A DNA stretch of 64,000 nt, from contig JAFWVY010000014.1 in the NCBI GenBank assembly GCA_017523725.1, positions 1 through 64,000 on the forward strand. The letters run 5' to 3'. The notes beneath the pieces are model-generated. The model was not told where the DNA came from and did not search any database. It saw only the letters and a list, made by a program, of their open reading frames with translations. The first letter of the stretch is position 1. Each line of letters opens with the position of its first letter. The position numbers were made by a program, and so were the translations under genes. Shown here piece by piece: positions 15,322 to 25,300 of this stretch. This DNA comes from Bacteroidales bacterium. GTDB lineage: Bacteria > Bacteroidota > Bacteroidia > Bacteroidales > UBA4181.

Positions 15322-17757
15322 ATGAAAAGGATATTTCTGACTGTCGCGCTGCTGTGGATGGCGGCGAATATGTGGGCGGTCGGTTCCCTGCAGGAGCTGG
15401 CCATGGACGAGGTGCGGGTGGAGTCGACCCTGAAGGAGTCGGGCGACTTGCGCAGCCAGCCTGCCAGTGTAACGCATATCGGACAGCAGCAGATGTCTGC
15501 GCAGCACGTGTTGTCGGTGAAGAACCTCGGCACGGTGGCGCCCAATGTCTTCATCCCAGACTACGGTTCGCGGCAGACCAGCGCCGTGTATGTGCGCGGC
15601 ATCGGCTCCCGCATCGGGACGCCGGCCGTGGGGCTTTACGTGGACAATGTGCCTTATTACGACAAGGCGGCCTTCGACTTCATGCTCTATGAGGTGGAAA
15701 GCCTGGACATCCTGCGCGGGCCGCAGAATACGCTGTACGGCCGCAATGTCATGGGCGGTGTGATTAAAGTGAACACTTACAACCCCTTCGAACACGTCGG
15801 CACCGACATCCGCCTCGGTTTCTCCACCCGCGACAGCCGCCGCCGGGCATCGGCGACGCACTATCACCGTATATCGGAGCAGTTCGCCTTTTCTGCCGGC
15901 GGTTATTACAGCGCCTCGGACGGGGTTTTCCGCAACAGCCTGACGGGCGACAAGGCAGACGCCTTTTCGTCGGGCGGCGGACGCATCCGGGCCATCTTCA
16001 AGCCTTCCGGCCGGCTGACCTTCGATGCCGCCGTCGGATATGAATACAGCGACGAAAGCGCCTATCCCTATTTCTATACCGGTGCGACGTCGGGGGAGGA
16101 AGCCTATGCGGACCTGGTCGGCACGGTTTCGGCCAATCTTGACAACAGTTACCGGCGGGGACTCTTCACTTCGTCCGTCAATACGGAATACCGCACCGAC
16201 CGTTTGACACTCCATGCAGTGACGGCCTATCAGGACATTGACGACCGGATGTTCATGGACCAGGATTTCCTGGCTGCCGACATCTATTCGCTCGAGCAGC
16301 GGCAGCATAGCCGCACGCTGTCCGAGGAAATCATCCTGAAGAACGCCGGCGATGACCGTTGGAGCCGCCTGACGGGTGTCAATCTGTTCTACCAATGGCA
16401 TCCGATCGTAGCACCGGTAACCTTCCGTACAGACGGTGTGGCATGGCTCAATGCGCTCATCAACGACAATGCGAATCTCTATATGAACCGGGCCATCGGC
16501 AGCGGCGCGATGCAGCTGACCATGTCCGACCGTATTCAGGGCGACCGGCTGCCGTTCTGCGACGATTTCGAGATACCGTCCTACGGCATGGCGCTCTTTC
16601 ACCAGAGCGGTGTACGCGATCTGTTCGGACTCGGCGGCCTGTCGCTGACGGCCGGGCTGCGCCTCGATTACGAGCGGAACAAACTGCGCTATGCGGCGTG
16701 GTACGACTTTGAGCATACCTATGAACTCAACGGCCTGCTTACCGCGATGAACCGCGTCATTCCGATGGTACCTGCCGCAACTTATCCCGTGAACGGTGAG
16801 ATGGGCGGCCGGCTGTCCGACGACTACTTGCAGGTGTCGCCCAAGCTGGCTTTGACTTACGTCTTGCCCCAGGGAAATGTCTATGCCGTCTTCAGTCGGG
16901 GCTATCGTTCTGGAGGATATAATGTGCAAAATATCAGTGAACTTATGCGTACGCAGATGCAGTCGCAGATGATGGGCGATGTCTATGGGGCGACCATGCC
17001 GGTACTGCGGCAGGTGACGCCGCGCATGGTGTCGCAGGAGGTGTACGACAAAGTGGACGGCATTCTCTCCGGCATGGCGGCCGAAACGGAACCCGACGTG
17101 GCCGGCACATGCGCTTACAAGCCGGAATACGCCTGGCATTATGAGGCAGGTACGCACCTGCAGTTCTTCGAAGACCGGCTGACGCTGGACGGCAGCGTCT
17201 TCTTCAGCACCGTGCGCGACCTGCAGCTCTCCAAGATGAGCCGCACCGGTCTGGGACGCAGCATCGTCAACGCGGGCCGCAGCCGTTCGCTCGGCGCAGA
17301 GGCCGCTGTTTCGGCCCGGCCGACCGCCCGGTGGGCCTTCGGCGCATCCTATGGATTCACGCAGGCGGTCTTCCGCGACTATCGCGTCTATACATCGTCC
17401 GGCGAAGAAATCGACTGCCGGGGCTGTCATGTGCCTTACATGCCCATGTACACGGCGCTGTTTGATGTCGCCTATACGCTGCCGTTGTCGGGCGCTCTCC
17501 AGTCGGTTACGTTCGGGGCCGACTGGTCTGCCACGGGCCGCATCTGGTGGAACGAACAGAACACGTTCAGCCAGTCTTCGTATGGTCTGCTCGGTGCCCG
17601 TGCGGTCTTTACGTTTGGCCGGGCACTGGTCCAGTGCTGGGCCCGCAACCTTACCGGCGAACGGTACGATACGTTCTGGTTCGAGAATATGAACCGCGGT
17701 TTCGCCCAGCGCGGCCTGCCGGTGCAGGCGGGCATCGATGTGCGGCTGCATCTGTAA
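15322..17757 (+). CDS. TonB-dependent outer-membrane receptor
   Basis: The 811-residue protein has a signal peptide, a TonB-box-like region (MDEVRVES), a plug domain (about 35-150; YVRGIGSR, LRGPQNTLYGRN, GGVIKV) and a 22-strand-type barrel. It lacks the N-terminal carboxypeptidase-like domain of SusC proteins and has no SusD partner, so it belongs to the classical siderophore/cobalamin/metal receptor type; the ligand is not readable. A CRGC pair near residue 700 could be an extracellular disulfide or a metal site. Downstream is a LuxR-type regulator with its own promoter. A 2.5-kb antisense frame over this gene is a composition artefact. Confidence 0.93.
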   Translation: MKRIFLTVALLWMAANMWAVGSLQELAMDEVRVESTLKESGDLRSQPASVTHIGQQQMSAQHVLSVKNLGTVAPNVFIPDYGSRQTSAVYVRGIGSRIGTPAVGLYVDNVPYYDKAAFDFMLYEVESLDILRGPQNTLYGRNVMGGVIKVNTYNPFEHVGTDIRLGFSTRDSRRRASATHYHRISEQFAFSAGGYYSASDGVFRNSLTGDKADAFSSGGGRIRAIFKPSGRLTFDAAVGYEYSDESAYPYFYTGATSGEEAYADLVGTVSANLDNSYRRGLFTSSVNTEYRTDRLTLHAVTAYQDIDDRMFMDQDFLAADIYSLEQRQHSRTLSEEIILKNAGDDRWSRLTGVNLFYQWHPIVAPVTFRTDGVAWLNALINDNANLYMNRAIGSGAMQLTMSDRIQGDRLPFCDDFEIPSYGMALFHQSGVRDLFGLGGLSLTAGLRLDYERNKLRYAAWYDFEHTYELNGLLTAMNRVIPMVPAATYPVNGEMGGRLSDDYLQVSPKLALTYVLPQGNVYAVFSRGYRSGGYNVQNISELMRTQMQSQMMGDVYGATMPVLRQVTPRMVSQEVYDKVDGILSGMAAETEPDVAGTCAYKPEYAWHYEAGTHLQFFEDRLTLDGSVFFSTVRDLQLSKMSRTGLGRSIVNAGRSRSLGAEAAVSARPTARWAFGASYGFTQAVFRDYRVYTSSGEEIDCRGCHVPYMPMYTALFDVAYTLPLSGALQSVTFGADWSATGRIWWNEQNTFSQSSYGLLGARAVFTFGRALVQCWARNLTGERYDTFWFENMNRGFAQRGLPVQAGIDVRLHL

Positions 17758-17770
17758 AAGTTTATTTTCT

Positions 17771-17778
17771 TACTTTTG
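17771..17778 (+). promoter_or_regulatory. Promoter -7 box of the LuxR-type regulator
   Basis: TACTTTTG matches TAnnTTTG and lies 61 bases before the ATG at 17840, just after the receptor stop. Confidence 0.5.
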
Positions 17779-17839
17779 CTGACGAATCCTTCGCCGGCGT
17801 CCTGTCGCGGGAAGGATTCCAGAGAATTTCCGCCCTGCC

Positions 17840-18430
17840 ATGGAGCTTGTGTTTGCAGTCATCGATCCGGATACCCTGTCCTGTATGGGGATGCAGCAAT
17901 TGCTGGAGGACCTGATCCCTTCGGCGGAAGTGGCCGTGTTCCATTCGTTCGAGGCGCTGACCGCCGACGATCCCGGACGTTTCGTCCATTTCTTCGTGTC
18001 GTCGGGCATCTATTTCGAACATGCCGCTTTCTTCCTGGCCCAGCCCCGCCAGACCATCGTGCTGGTGCGCGGCCATGCCGGTCCCAACCTGTCAGGTTTG
18101 CGGACGCTGAATGTCTGTCAGGAGGAGAAAGATCTGGTCAAGAGTCTGTTGCATTTGCAGCAACGCGGCCATGCCGGTCACGACGCCTCCCGGCATCCGT
18201 CGGCTCTGCCGCACGATGTGCCGAACCTGCTTTCCGCCCGCGAAACGGAGGTGGCGGTGCTGCTGGCCAAGGGTTGCATCAACAAGGAAATCGCCGACCG
18301 GCTGGGCATCAGCCTCACAACGGTCATTTCGCACCGGAAGAGCATCATGGCCAAACTCCGGGCCCGGTCGCTGGCCGATATCATCATCTACGTCGTGACG
18401 CACGGTCTCGCGCCGCTCGACGAATTGTAG
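17840..18430 (+). CDS. LuxR/NarL-type transcriptional regulator
   Basis: The 196-residue protein has an N-terminal domain of about 125 residues that looks receiver-like but lacks a clear phosphoacceptor site. The C-terminal LuxR helix-turn-helix (about 130-190) has LSARETEVAVLLAKG, INKEIADRLGIS and TVISHRKSIMAKL. Regulators of this build often sit next to TonB-dependent receptors in Bacteroidetes; control of the receptor 82 bases upstream is inference. It ends 14 bases from the convergent DUF1294 gene. Confidence 0.85.
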   Translation: MELVFAVIDPDTLSCMGMQQLLEDLIPSAEVAVFHSFEALTADDPGRFVHFFVSSGIYFEHAAFFLAQPRQTIVLVRGHAGPNLSGLRTLNVCQEEKDLVKSLLHLQQRGHAGHDASRHPSALPHDVPNLLSARETEVAVLLAKGCINKEIADRLGISLTTVISHRKSIMAKLRARSLADIIIYVVTHGLAPLDEL

Positions 18431-18444
18431 CTCCGGTACCTGTG

Positions 18445-18714
18445 TCAGAGATATAAGAAGAGACAGATCAGAATAATCTGCAGAATGAGGATGACAGGCA
18501 GTCCGATGGTGAATTTCTTGTGCAGGGTCTTGTGGTGCCAGACTTTCATGCCGAGCAGCGCGCCGACGCTGCCGCCGATGACGGCCAGCCACAGCAGGTT
18601 GGCTTCGGATATACGCCACTGGCCGCTTTTCGCCTTCCATTTGTCGATGCCGTACAGCAGGAATGTTACCAGATTGATGGCCAGCAGATAAAAGAAGATG
18701 ATCTTGAATTCCAT
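18445..18714 (-). CDS. DUF1294 small membrane protein
   Basis: The 89-residue protein has three hydrophobic helices and the DUF1294 pattern: YGIDKWKA near residue 21, RISEANLLWLAVIGGS, then GALLGMKVWHHKT. The family's role is unknown. Its start is 3 bases from the divergent EamA start, so each promoter must lie in the other's coding region; a perfect leftward -7 box at 18737-18744 fits that. Confidence 0.88.
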   Translation of the reverse strand: MEFKIIFFYLLAINLVTFLLYGIDKWKAKSGQWRISEANLLWLAVIGGSVGALLGMKVWHHKTLHKKFTIGLPVILILQIILICLFLYL

Positions 18715-18717
18715 ACC

Positions 18718-19752
18718 ATGTCAGATAAGATGCCTGCAAAGATAGTGGAATCCGCCGGTCCGGCAACACCCGCGGCAACACCCGCGGCAGCCGCTTCGTC
18801 GCCCGCTGCTGCTCCGCAGCCGGCGACTGTTCCGCCGCAGGCATCCGTTCCGTCGCCGACTCCCGTCCGTCGGCGTCTGCCGTGGATATGGGCGTTGGCA
18901 GTGACGGTGATGGCCTTATGGTCGGAGACGTTCATCTCCAGCAAAATACTTGTGGAGCAGGGGATGGCGCCGGCCTCTATTTTCTTTTACCGTTTTGTCC
19001 TGGCGTATGTCTTCATCTGGTTCATTTCGCCGAAACGCCTCTGGGCCGACAGCCTGAAAGACGAAATGCTGATGGCTTTGCTCGGCCTCTCCGGCGGGTC
19101 GCTTTACTTCCTGGCGGAGAACACGGCCCTGCAGTATTCCACCGCCTCCAACGTGGCCCTCATCATCTGCAGCACACCGCTTCTGACCGCACTGCTTGCT
19201 GCCCTGTTCTATCGCGACGAACGCCTGCGGCTCTCACAGACCGTGGGCGTTGCCGTGGCTTTCATCGGTATGGCATTGATTGTTTTCAACGGGCGTATTG
19301 TACTGAAACTTAATCCTGTCGGTGATATACTGGCCTTCGGCGCCGCCCTTTGCTGGAGCATCTATTCCCTGATTCTGAAGTCGGTTTCCGGCCGCTATGA
19401 CGTGCGTTTTCTCACCCGGAAAATCTTCGGGTATGGCTTGCTGACCATTGTGCCGTATTTCCTGCTGGTCCGCCCGCTTGATATGTCCCAGGTGCTGCTC
19501 TCCCGGCCAGTAGTCTGGGGCAACCTGCTCTTCCTGGGCCTGGTCGCCTCGCTGCTGTGCTATGTGCTGTGGAACTGGTGTCTCGGAAAACTCGGCACCG
19601 TCCGGGCCACGTCCCTGATTTTCTGCCAGCCTTTCTTCACGATGCTGGGCGCTGCCATCGTCCTCAACGAACGGATTACCTGGATGGCCGTACTCGGCAC
19701 GGTTATTTTGACGGCCGGAATGCTGGTCGTCGAGAGACGGAAGAAAGGGTGA
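18718..19752 (+). CDS. EamA/DMT-family membrane exporter
   Basis: The 344-residue protein has ten predicted transmembrane helices in two EamA repeats, with LGLSGGSLYFLAENTALQYS and LVASLLCYVLWNWCLGKLG as family landmarks. These proteins export metabolites or amino acids; the substrate is unknown. The first 55 residues are an unusual Ala/Pro-rich tail encoded in part by a 12-base tandem repeat. A start within this tail is possible, since the DUF1294 promoter overlaps it. It is divergent from DUF1294 by 3 bases. Confidence 0.9.
   Translation: MSDKMPAKIVESAGPATPAATPAAAASSPAAAPQPATVPPQASVPSPTPVRRRLPWIWALAVTVMALWSETFISSKILVEQGMAPASIFFYRFVLAYVFIWFISPKRLWADSLKDEMLMALLGLSGGSLYFLAENTALQYSTASNVALIICSTPLLTALLAALFYRDERLRLSQTVGVAVAFIGMALIVFNGRIVLKLNPVGDILAFGAALCWSIYSLILKSVSGRYDVRFLTRKIFGYGLLTIVPYFLLVRPLDMSQVLLSRPVVWGNLLFLGLVASLLCYVLWNWCLGKLGTVRATSLIFCQPFFTMLGAAIVLNERITWMAVLGTVILTAGMLVVERRKKG
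18737..18744 (-). promoter_or_regulatory. Promoter -7 box of the DUF1294 gene
   Basis: Leftward it is TATCTTTG, a perfect match, 22 bases before the DUF1294 start and inside the first codons of the EamA gene. Confidence 0.55.
18761..18790 (+). repeat. 12-bp tandem repeat in the EamA N-terminal coding region
   Basis: CGGCAACACCCG occurs twice in a row (18761-18772, 18773-18784) and a third copy starts (CGGCAG). It encodes Pro-Ala-Thr repeats. Confidence 0.6.
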
Positions 19753-19955
19753 GGGGGCTCCTTTTTCTGCTCTGGAACCTTCATTTTAATTGCTGATAAT
19801 AATAACAGTTGTCTTGCTTTGGATTTTGGCTGATTTTGCAAGTAGAACTTTGGATTTTAAAATCTATTGCCATGGAATACAATCGAATCGTGCGGTCAAC
19901 AATGGCATGGTCCTTCGGTACTACATGATCCAGAATCCGAAGAAACATATTTTCG

Positions 19956-19963
19956 TATTTTTG
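19956..19963 (+). promoter_or_regulatory. Promoter -7 box of the ZIP transporter gene
   Basis: TATTTTTG matches TAnnTTTG and ends only 5 bases before the ATG at 19969, so the transcript may be leaderless or nearly so. The rest of the 216-base gap after the EamA gene shows nothing I can name. Confidence 0.55.
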
Positions 19964-19968
19964 CTGCC

Positions 19969-20721
19969 ATGAGTCAGATTTGGATATCCGCGGCGGGTCT
20001 CAGCCTGGCGACCATCATCGGGTCGCTGGTCGGTTTTGTCATTCACGAACTGCCGCACAAGTGGAATGATACGGTGCTGGGTTTCTGCGCCGGCGTGATG
20101 CTGGCGGCCTCCACCATCGGCCTCATCATCCCGGCGGCCGAGAGCGCCGGCCTGGCCGGATGGTGGCTCGTGCTGGCCGGTGTAATCTGCGGTATGCTGT
20201 TCCTGAACCTGCTCGACCTGGTCGTGCCGCATCTGCACCGGATTACGGGGCTCGATACCGAAGCGCACGAGCACAATGCTTCGGTAAACCGTATCCTGTT
20301 GTTTGTCATGGCCATTGCGCTGCACAAACTGCCCGAGGGCATGGCTGCCGGCGTCGGATTCAATGCGGCGGAAACGTCCGATGCCTGGGCGGTGACCATC
20401 GGTATCGCCTTACAGAATATCCCGGAAGGCATGGTGGTGATTGCACCTCTTCTGCTGGCCGGGGTGAGCCGCCTGCGCACGCTGGTCATTTCGCTGGCCA
20501 TCGCGCTGCTCGAGGTGGCCGGGGTCTGGATCGGCTATGGCATGGGTGCCATCTCCGAGGTGCTGCTGCCGGTGATGCTGGCCTTTGCGGGCGGTGCCAT
20601 GCTCTATGTGGTGAGCGACGAAATGATTCCCGAAACCCATGCACACGGCTACCAGAAGATGGCGACTTATGCGCTGATTATGGGGTTCGTCGTTCTGCTT
20701 TATCTGGAAATGCTTTTCTGA
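19969..20721 (+). CDS. ZIP-family metal transporter
   Basis: The 250-residue protein has eight hydrophobic helices and the two ZIP metal-site helices: MAIALHKLPEGMAAG and GIALQNIPEGMVV. A short histidine/glutamate loop (EAHEHN) precedes them. ZIP proteins bring zinc, iron or related divalent cations into the cytoplasm; it is closest in look to the GufA/ZupT group. It is convergent with the ATPase gene, 34 bases away. Confidence 0.92.
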   Translation: MSQIWISAAGLSLATIIGSLVGFVIHELPHKWNDTVLGFCAGVMLAASTIGLIIPAAESAGLAGWWLVLAGVICGMLFLNLLDLVVPHLHRITGLDTEAHEHNASVNRILLFVMAIALHKLPEGMAAGVGFNAAETSDAWAVTIGIALQNIPEGMVVIAPLLLAGVSRLRTLVISLAIALLEVAGVWIGYGMGAISEVLLPVMLAFAGGAMLYVVSDEMIPETHAHGYQKMATYALIMGFVVLLYLEMLF

Positions 20722-20755
20722 TGTGTCTGAGGCAGCAGGATCTGCATATTGTTGG

Positions 20756-22105
20756 TTACAAATCAAGACAACTCAATGCATAGAGTGGCACAATGTCCAC
20801 GTGGCGTTGCTCAAATTGGTCTTCCGGGTCATAGTAATCGAACCGGCCGAAATTCTCCAGCGAGGTCCTGACGGCTTCGTGCAGTTTGCGTTTCCTCATG
20901 AAGATCCATAGGCTTTGCATGCCTCCTTGGGTGTTGGCTTTCACTTCCATAGGAAGCACCTTGCCGTTTCTGACGCTCAAATAGTCCACTTCTGCATGGC
21001 TTCCCTTGACGGTGTTTTGCCAGTAGTGCATTTCCGGTTTTTGAAAGTTGTCGCGGTATTTCTTCATTTCCAGTCCGGCAAACATTTCAGAGGTACCGCC
21101 TTTGTTGACAAAATCCACATCCGATGCCATCAAGATATCGGCAGCGGGAATGCCAAGCATGGTCTGCATCACCCCGAGGTCGAAGAAAAGATATTTCACG
21201 TAATGGTCGTTTTCCTCTGCGTCGAGTGGCACGCCCGTGCCGTCGGTGTGTTTGACGGGGGTTATCAGACCGGCCAGGGTCAGCAGGTGCAAGGCTTCTC
21301 TTACGACAGAGGAGTGGACATCTCTTGCGGCGGTGGCATATACGAACTTGTTTCCTGTCTGAAGCGCCACCGAACGGAGTATCTGGCGCAACAGGACGGG
21401 TGATACGCGCTTCTTGTATTTGTTGAAATCGTCTTCGTAGGTCTGTATGATGTCTGTATGGACATGCGATACCTCAATGTAACTGTGGGTTTCTATCCAT
21501 TCTGTCACAGCTGCGGGCAGGCCGCCTACAAGATAGAACGAACGCAATTGGTCTATCAGGTCTTTATGTGCTTTTTCCGGCAGCGGATTCTGTCCGTTTG
21601 CCTTCTTCTTGAAATTCACTGTTAGGTCAAGTCCTTGTGCTAGAAGGAATTCGTCGAATGAGAAGGGGTACATATAGAGCGACCGTATTCTGCCCACTCC
21701 GAAAGACGGCAGTTCTTCAAGTGCGAAATCCAGCAGAGAACCGGCGGCTATGACATGCAGTTCCGGATAGTCCTCCTTAAAGTACCGTAACGACATGATG
21801 GCTTCTTTCGATATTTGGATTTCATCGATGAACACAAGGGTCTCTCCCGGTATAATGGGGATGCCCAACGTGCCGCTCAGTTTCTCGCACGTTTTCTTGA
21901 CATCGATGTTTTCTGGGAACATCTGGAGCAGGCCGGGTTGTTTTTCCAGGTTGATTTCCACAAAAAAACGGAACGTTTTGGCCAGTTCTCTTACCGCAGT
22001 GGACTTGCCCACCTGCCGGGCTCCACGGATCAGAAGCGGGTTGCGGCGTGGTGAGTTTTTCCATTGAAGCAACTGTTCATCGATATGTCTCTTGAAGTAT
22101 GTCAT
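20756..22105 (-). CDS. AAA ATPase of the DUF4143 family
   Basis: The 449-residue protein has Walker A (RGARQVGKST, near residues 27-36), Walker B (ETLVFIDEIQ) and a C-terminal DUF4143 restriction-endonuclease-like region ending with EVDYLSVRNGKVLPMEVKAN. This family is abundant and often mobile in Bacteroidetes; its function is unclear, with nucleic-acid or toxin-antitoxin-like roles proposed. The ATG at 22105 is used because the earlier ATG at 22138 lies inside the -7 box. The gene is AT-richer than its neighbours and preceded by direct repeats. Confidence 0.9.
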   Translation of the reverse strand: MTYFKRHIDEQLLQWKNSPRRNPLLIRGARQVGKSTAVRELAKTFRFFVEINLEKQPGLLQMFPENIDVKKTCEKLSGTLGIPIIPGETLVFIDEIQISKEAIMSLRYFKEDYPELHVIAAGSLLDFALEELPSFGVGRIRSLYMYPFSFDEFLLAQGLDLTVNFKKKANGQNPLPEKAHKDLIDQLRSFYLVGGLPAAVTEWIETHSYIEVSHVHTDIIQTYEDDFNKYKKRVSPVLLRQILRSVALQTGNKFVYATAARDVHSSVVREALHLLTLAGLITPVKHTDGTGVPLDAEENDHYVKYLFFDLGVMQTMLGIPAADILMASDVDFVNKGGTSEMFAGLEMKKYRDNFQKPEMHYWQNTVKGSHAEVDYLSVRNGKVLPMEVKANTQGGMQSLWIFMRKRKLHEAVRTSLENFGRFDYYDPEDQFEQRHVDIVPLYALSCLDL

Positions 22106-22135
22106 ATTGTTTCCGGAATTGATGTCTGGTTGATG

Positions 22136-22143
22136 CAAAGATA
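22136..22143 (-). promoter_or_regulatory. Promoter -7 box of the DUF4143 ATPase
   Basis: Leftward it is TATCTTTG, a perfect match, 30 bases before the ATG at 22105. Confidence 0.65.
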
Positions 22144-22148
22144 CAATT

Positions 22149-22253
22149 TATCCAAAAGTGGGGGCAAAAATCCTCGGAATTTATCCGAAATACTACCCAA
22201 AACCAAAATTTGGGGCAAAAAATGCGTTTTTCTATCCAAAAAACTATCCAAAA
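22149..22253. repeat. Degenerate direct repeats upstream of the ATPase promoter
   Basis: On the + strand, TATCCAAAA or close variants start at 22149, 22182 (TATCCGAAA), 22194 (TACCCAAAA), 22233 and 22245. Two GGGGCAAAA units (22161, 22212) are interleaved. Spacings are 33, 12, 39 and 12 bases, roughly multiples of a DNA turn. They sit directly upstream of the -7 box, where an activator or repressor would bind. Confidence 0.6.
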
Positions 22254-22266
22254 GACAAAAACACAA

Positions 22267-22296
22267 AGGCCGGCTGAAAAAAGGATCAGCCGGCCT
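22267..22296 (-). terminator. Terminator of the arabinoxylan operon
   Basis: The perfect 11-bp stem AGGCCGGCTGA/TCAGCCGGCCT has an 8-base loop. It lies 26 bases after the stop of the GH43-GH8 gene and is followed leftward by a T-rich tract. Confidence 0.75.
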
Positions 22297-22321
22297 CTGT
22301 ACTTCATCCGGATACTCCGGT

Positions 22322-25300
22322 TCAGCGTCCGATGATGCGGTAGTGACCGCTCAGGTGCATAAAGGCGAACAGCCTCAGCAGACCGTCGTAGTAGGCATCG
22401 AAATAACCGTCTTCGTAGGGCACGTTGCGGCTGTTCCAGAGCCGTTGCACGAATTCCTTGGCGATGGGGTGGTTCGCCGCCAGCGAGGCCGCGGCCAGCG
22501 TGGCTACCAGACCCACCGAATGGCGGAGCGCCTGAGCCCGCATGTTGCCGTTGCCGGCCGCCATGACGAAGTCCACGTCCGTGCCGTCCACGTTGTACTG
22601 GTCGACAAACCGGTCGATGCCCTTGCTGTAGAAGAACTGCTGGATGGTGTTGGCGTACTGCGTCTGCCACTCACTGTCGGCGCCCGACCAGGTGAAATCG
22701 AGTGCCATGTTCATGGGCACGCGCCACGAGTCGAAGCGGAACGACGGCTTGGAGCGGCCGCCGAAACCCGAGTTCATCGGCGTGCCGTCGAAGTTGTTGG
22801 TGTCGGGGTTCAGGCCGGTGTCCGGATCGACGCTCTTGTGCATGTACTCCCGGCTGGCTGCGGCGCACTGGCGCCAGAAATCCGCCCGGCCGTCCCTGGC
22901 CCACTTGGCCCAGACCTCGTAGAAGGCCGGCAGGTGGTATGACGGGTCGGTATAGCGCGTGCCGCCGCCGTCGGGCGTGAAGGTGATGAGGTGCTTCTCC
23001 TTGTTGATGAACGGATAGATGTTGCCGGTGCCGTCCTTGTTCCACGAAGCGTTCAGGATGTGCTGCGTCTCGGCCAGATAGTTGATTTCGCCGGCGTTGC
23101 CCCAGAGGTTGGAAGCGAAGATCAGGGCCGTCACGTAGTACAGCTCACCGTCGGACGCGGGGCCCTCGGCCCGGTGCGTGCCGTCGGTGTTCAGACTCCA
23201 GGCGAAATACCCTTCGAGCGGTCCTTCCTTGTGTTGCATGTATTTTTTGCTCCAGCGCCACAGCCGGTCGAAGATTTCCTTCTCGCCGAACTGCACGGCG
23301 ATCATCAGGCCGTACGACATGCCTTCGGTGCGGACGTCGTGGTTCTTGATGTCGCTGATGTAGGCCATGTCGTCGCCGACTTCGAAATAGACCTTGTCCG
23401 GCCCGCGGAATACCTCATCGAAGACGGCCTTCAGCTTGGCTTCGATGTCGGCCTCGGCATAGCCCATCTCCGAGAAGAGGTTGCGGGTCTGGCCGGCGGG
23501 AATGGCCGGGCGCAGATGGACGTTGAACGTCTTGGTCTTGCCCTTGTAGGTGCATTTCACCGTCGTGCCGTCGATGACGATGTCCACGCCGGGACCGGCC
23601 GTGGCCGTGATGGTCGAACCTTCGGTGAACGGCGCGTCGATGTCGTAGATGTCCTGCGACACGTAGCCGTTGGCCTCGGTGGAGCGGGTGGGCAGCGCCG
23701 GAATCTCGACGCTCTGGCCGTTCACCTGGATGTCCACCGTCGGAGGAACGGGCCTGGTCAGCGGGGCGCCCTTCTTGCAGAATCCAAGGCCGTGCAGGTC
23801 GAACAGCCCTTCGCCGGCTTCGCCCTCGGCTTTCAGGTAAATGGCATGTTTCTCTTTCAGTTTCCGGGTCGCCTTGCCGAGTTCCAGGGTGTAGGCACCT
23901 TCGCCTGTGCCGGCTTCGACCGCGATTTCACCCAGCACGATACCGTCCGCATACGGACTGTCCATCAGGACTTTAATCTTGAACGGCACCTGTTTCGGCG
24001 TCAGGAAAAGCTGCAGGGATGCCTTGCCGAGCCGGTTGAAATTGAAATACTTGTAGCCGATGATGTCGTCCGAACGGATGTCGGTGATATCCATGGCGTT
24101 GTCCCAGACATCCCAGGTGTCCTGCTGGCTCCGTTTGTTGGTGAGGAAGCAGGCATAGCCGGCCGAATAGTACTTGAACGGGTTCAGTCCGAGGATGCTG
24201 AAGCCTTCGGAGGTGACCTCCGCGCCTTTGTATTCGTGACCGTTGCTGTCCTTGACCGTACGGATGTGGTCTTTGGTGTAGGGGTCGTAGCCGAAGATCT
24301 GCACCTTGCCTCCTTCGGCGACCGGTTTCTCGTCCCACAGGATGGTGACGGGCGCCACCATGGGCTGCCGGGCGTATCCGAAGCCGCGCGGGGCGCGGTG
24401 ATAGAATACATACCACTGGCCGTCAATCAGCTGCAGGCTGCCGTGGGTGTTGTGCCCGGAGTAGCCTTCGTACAGCGAGGTACCGCCCTCGCCAAGCACG
24501 ACGGCCCGCGAATCGACCAGCACGCCGCCGCTCTTCCAGGGTCCCATCGGGCTGTCGGAGAAGGCATACCGCAGCGTAGAGTTGGAACTCGGCAACCCGT
24601 AGTCGGGTCCCGAATGGCCGCTGAACACCCAGACGTATTTGTTGCCGACCTGCCGGATCGACGAGGCTTCGAAGAAGTTGAAGTCACCGAGGTCTTCGCC
24701 TTCATAGACGGCGAACTTGGCGTCTTCCGGCGTCTGGTTCAGGCGGCCGTAGCGCGAGCTCGCAGGAATGAAATACGGCACCACCTCCGTGCCCGGCCGG
24801 ACAGACCACATGGTCTCCGGGTCTATCTGCGCAGCCGACGAACGCTGGAACCCCCAGTAGCCATAGACCCGGTAGCCGGTGGCATAATCGGGGTCGGACG
24901 GGTCGGTGACCGGTTCGACAAAAACCGACGGATCGAATCCGAAGATACTGCCGTTTACCGTGCGGCGCCCGTCTTCGGTGAGGTTGAGGGGTGTGAACGG
25001 GCCGTCCGGCCGGTCGCCGACGCAGACCATGGCCTCGCGTCCGGCGCCCCGGCTGTGCGGATACAGATAGTATTTCTTCGTACCGTCTTTCAGGCGCACT
25101 TCCACCAGGTCGGGCGCGTACATCACGTCCCACCGGCCGTTCACCTGGTAGGTAAAGATAGGACCTTCGTCCCGCCAGGCGGAGAGGTCTTCCACCGGCG
25201 CCGACCAGGCGCGGATGTCCGGGCCGCAGTAGCTGCCGAAGCGTACGTCGTGCGAACCGATGATGTAGGCGCGGTAATGTCCCGGCCGGTCCGGGTCCTC

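Noticed and set aside
15226..17751. 841-codon open frame antisense to the TonB-dependent receptor
   Set aside because: It has no domain and is rich in Arg/His/Gln, and it mirrors the codon pattern of a GC-rich gene on the other strand. The receptor is certain.
22077..22670. Leftward frame with repeated FWI/FCPKFW-like segments
   Set aside because: It is the translation of the AT-rich operator repeats before the ATPase and overlaps the end of the GH43-GH8 gene out of frame.
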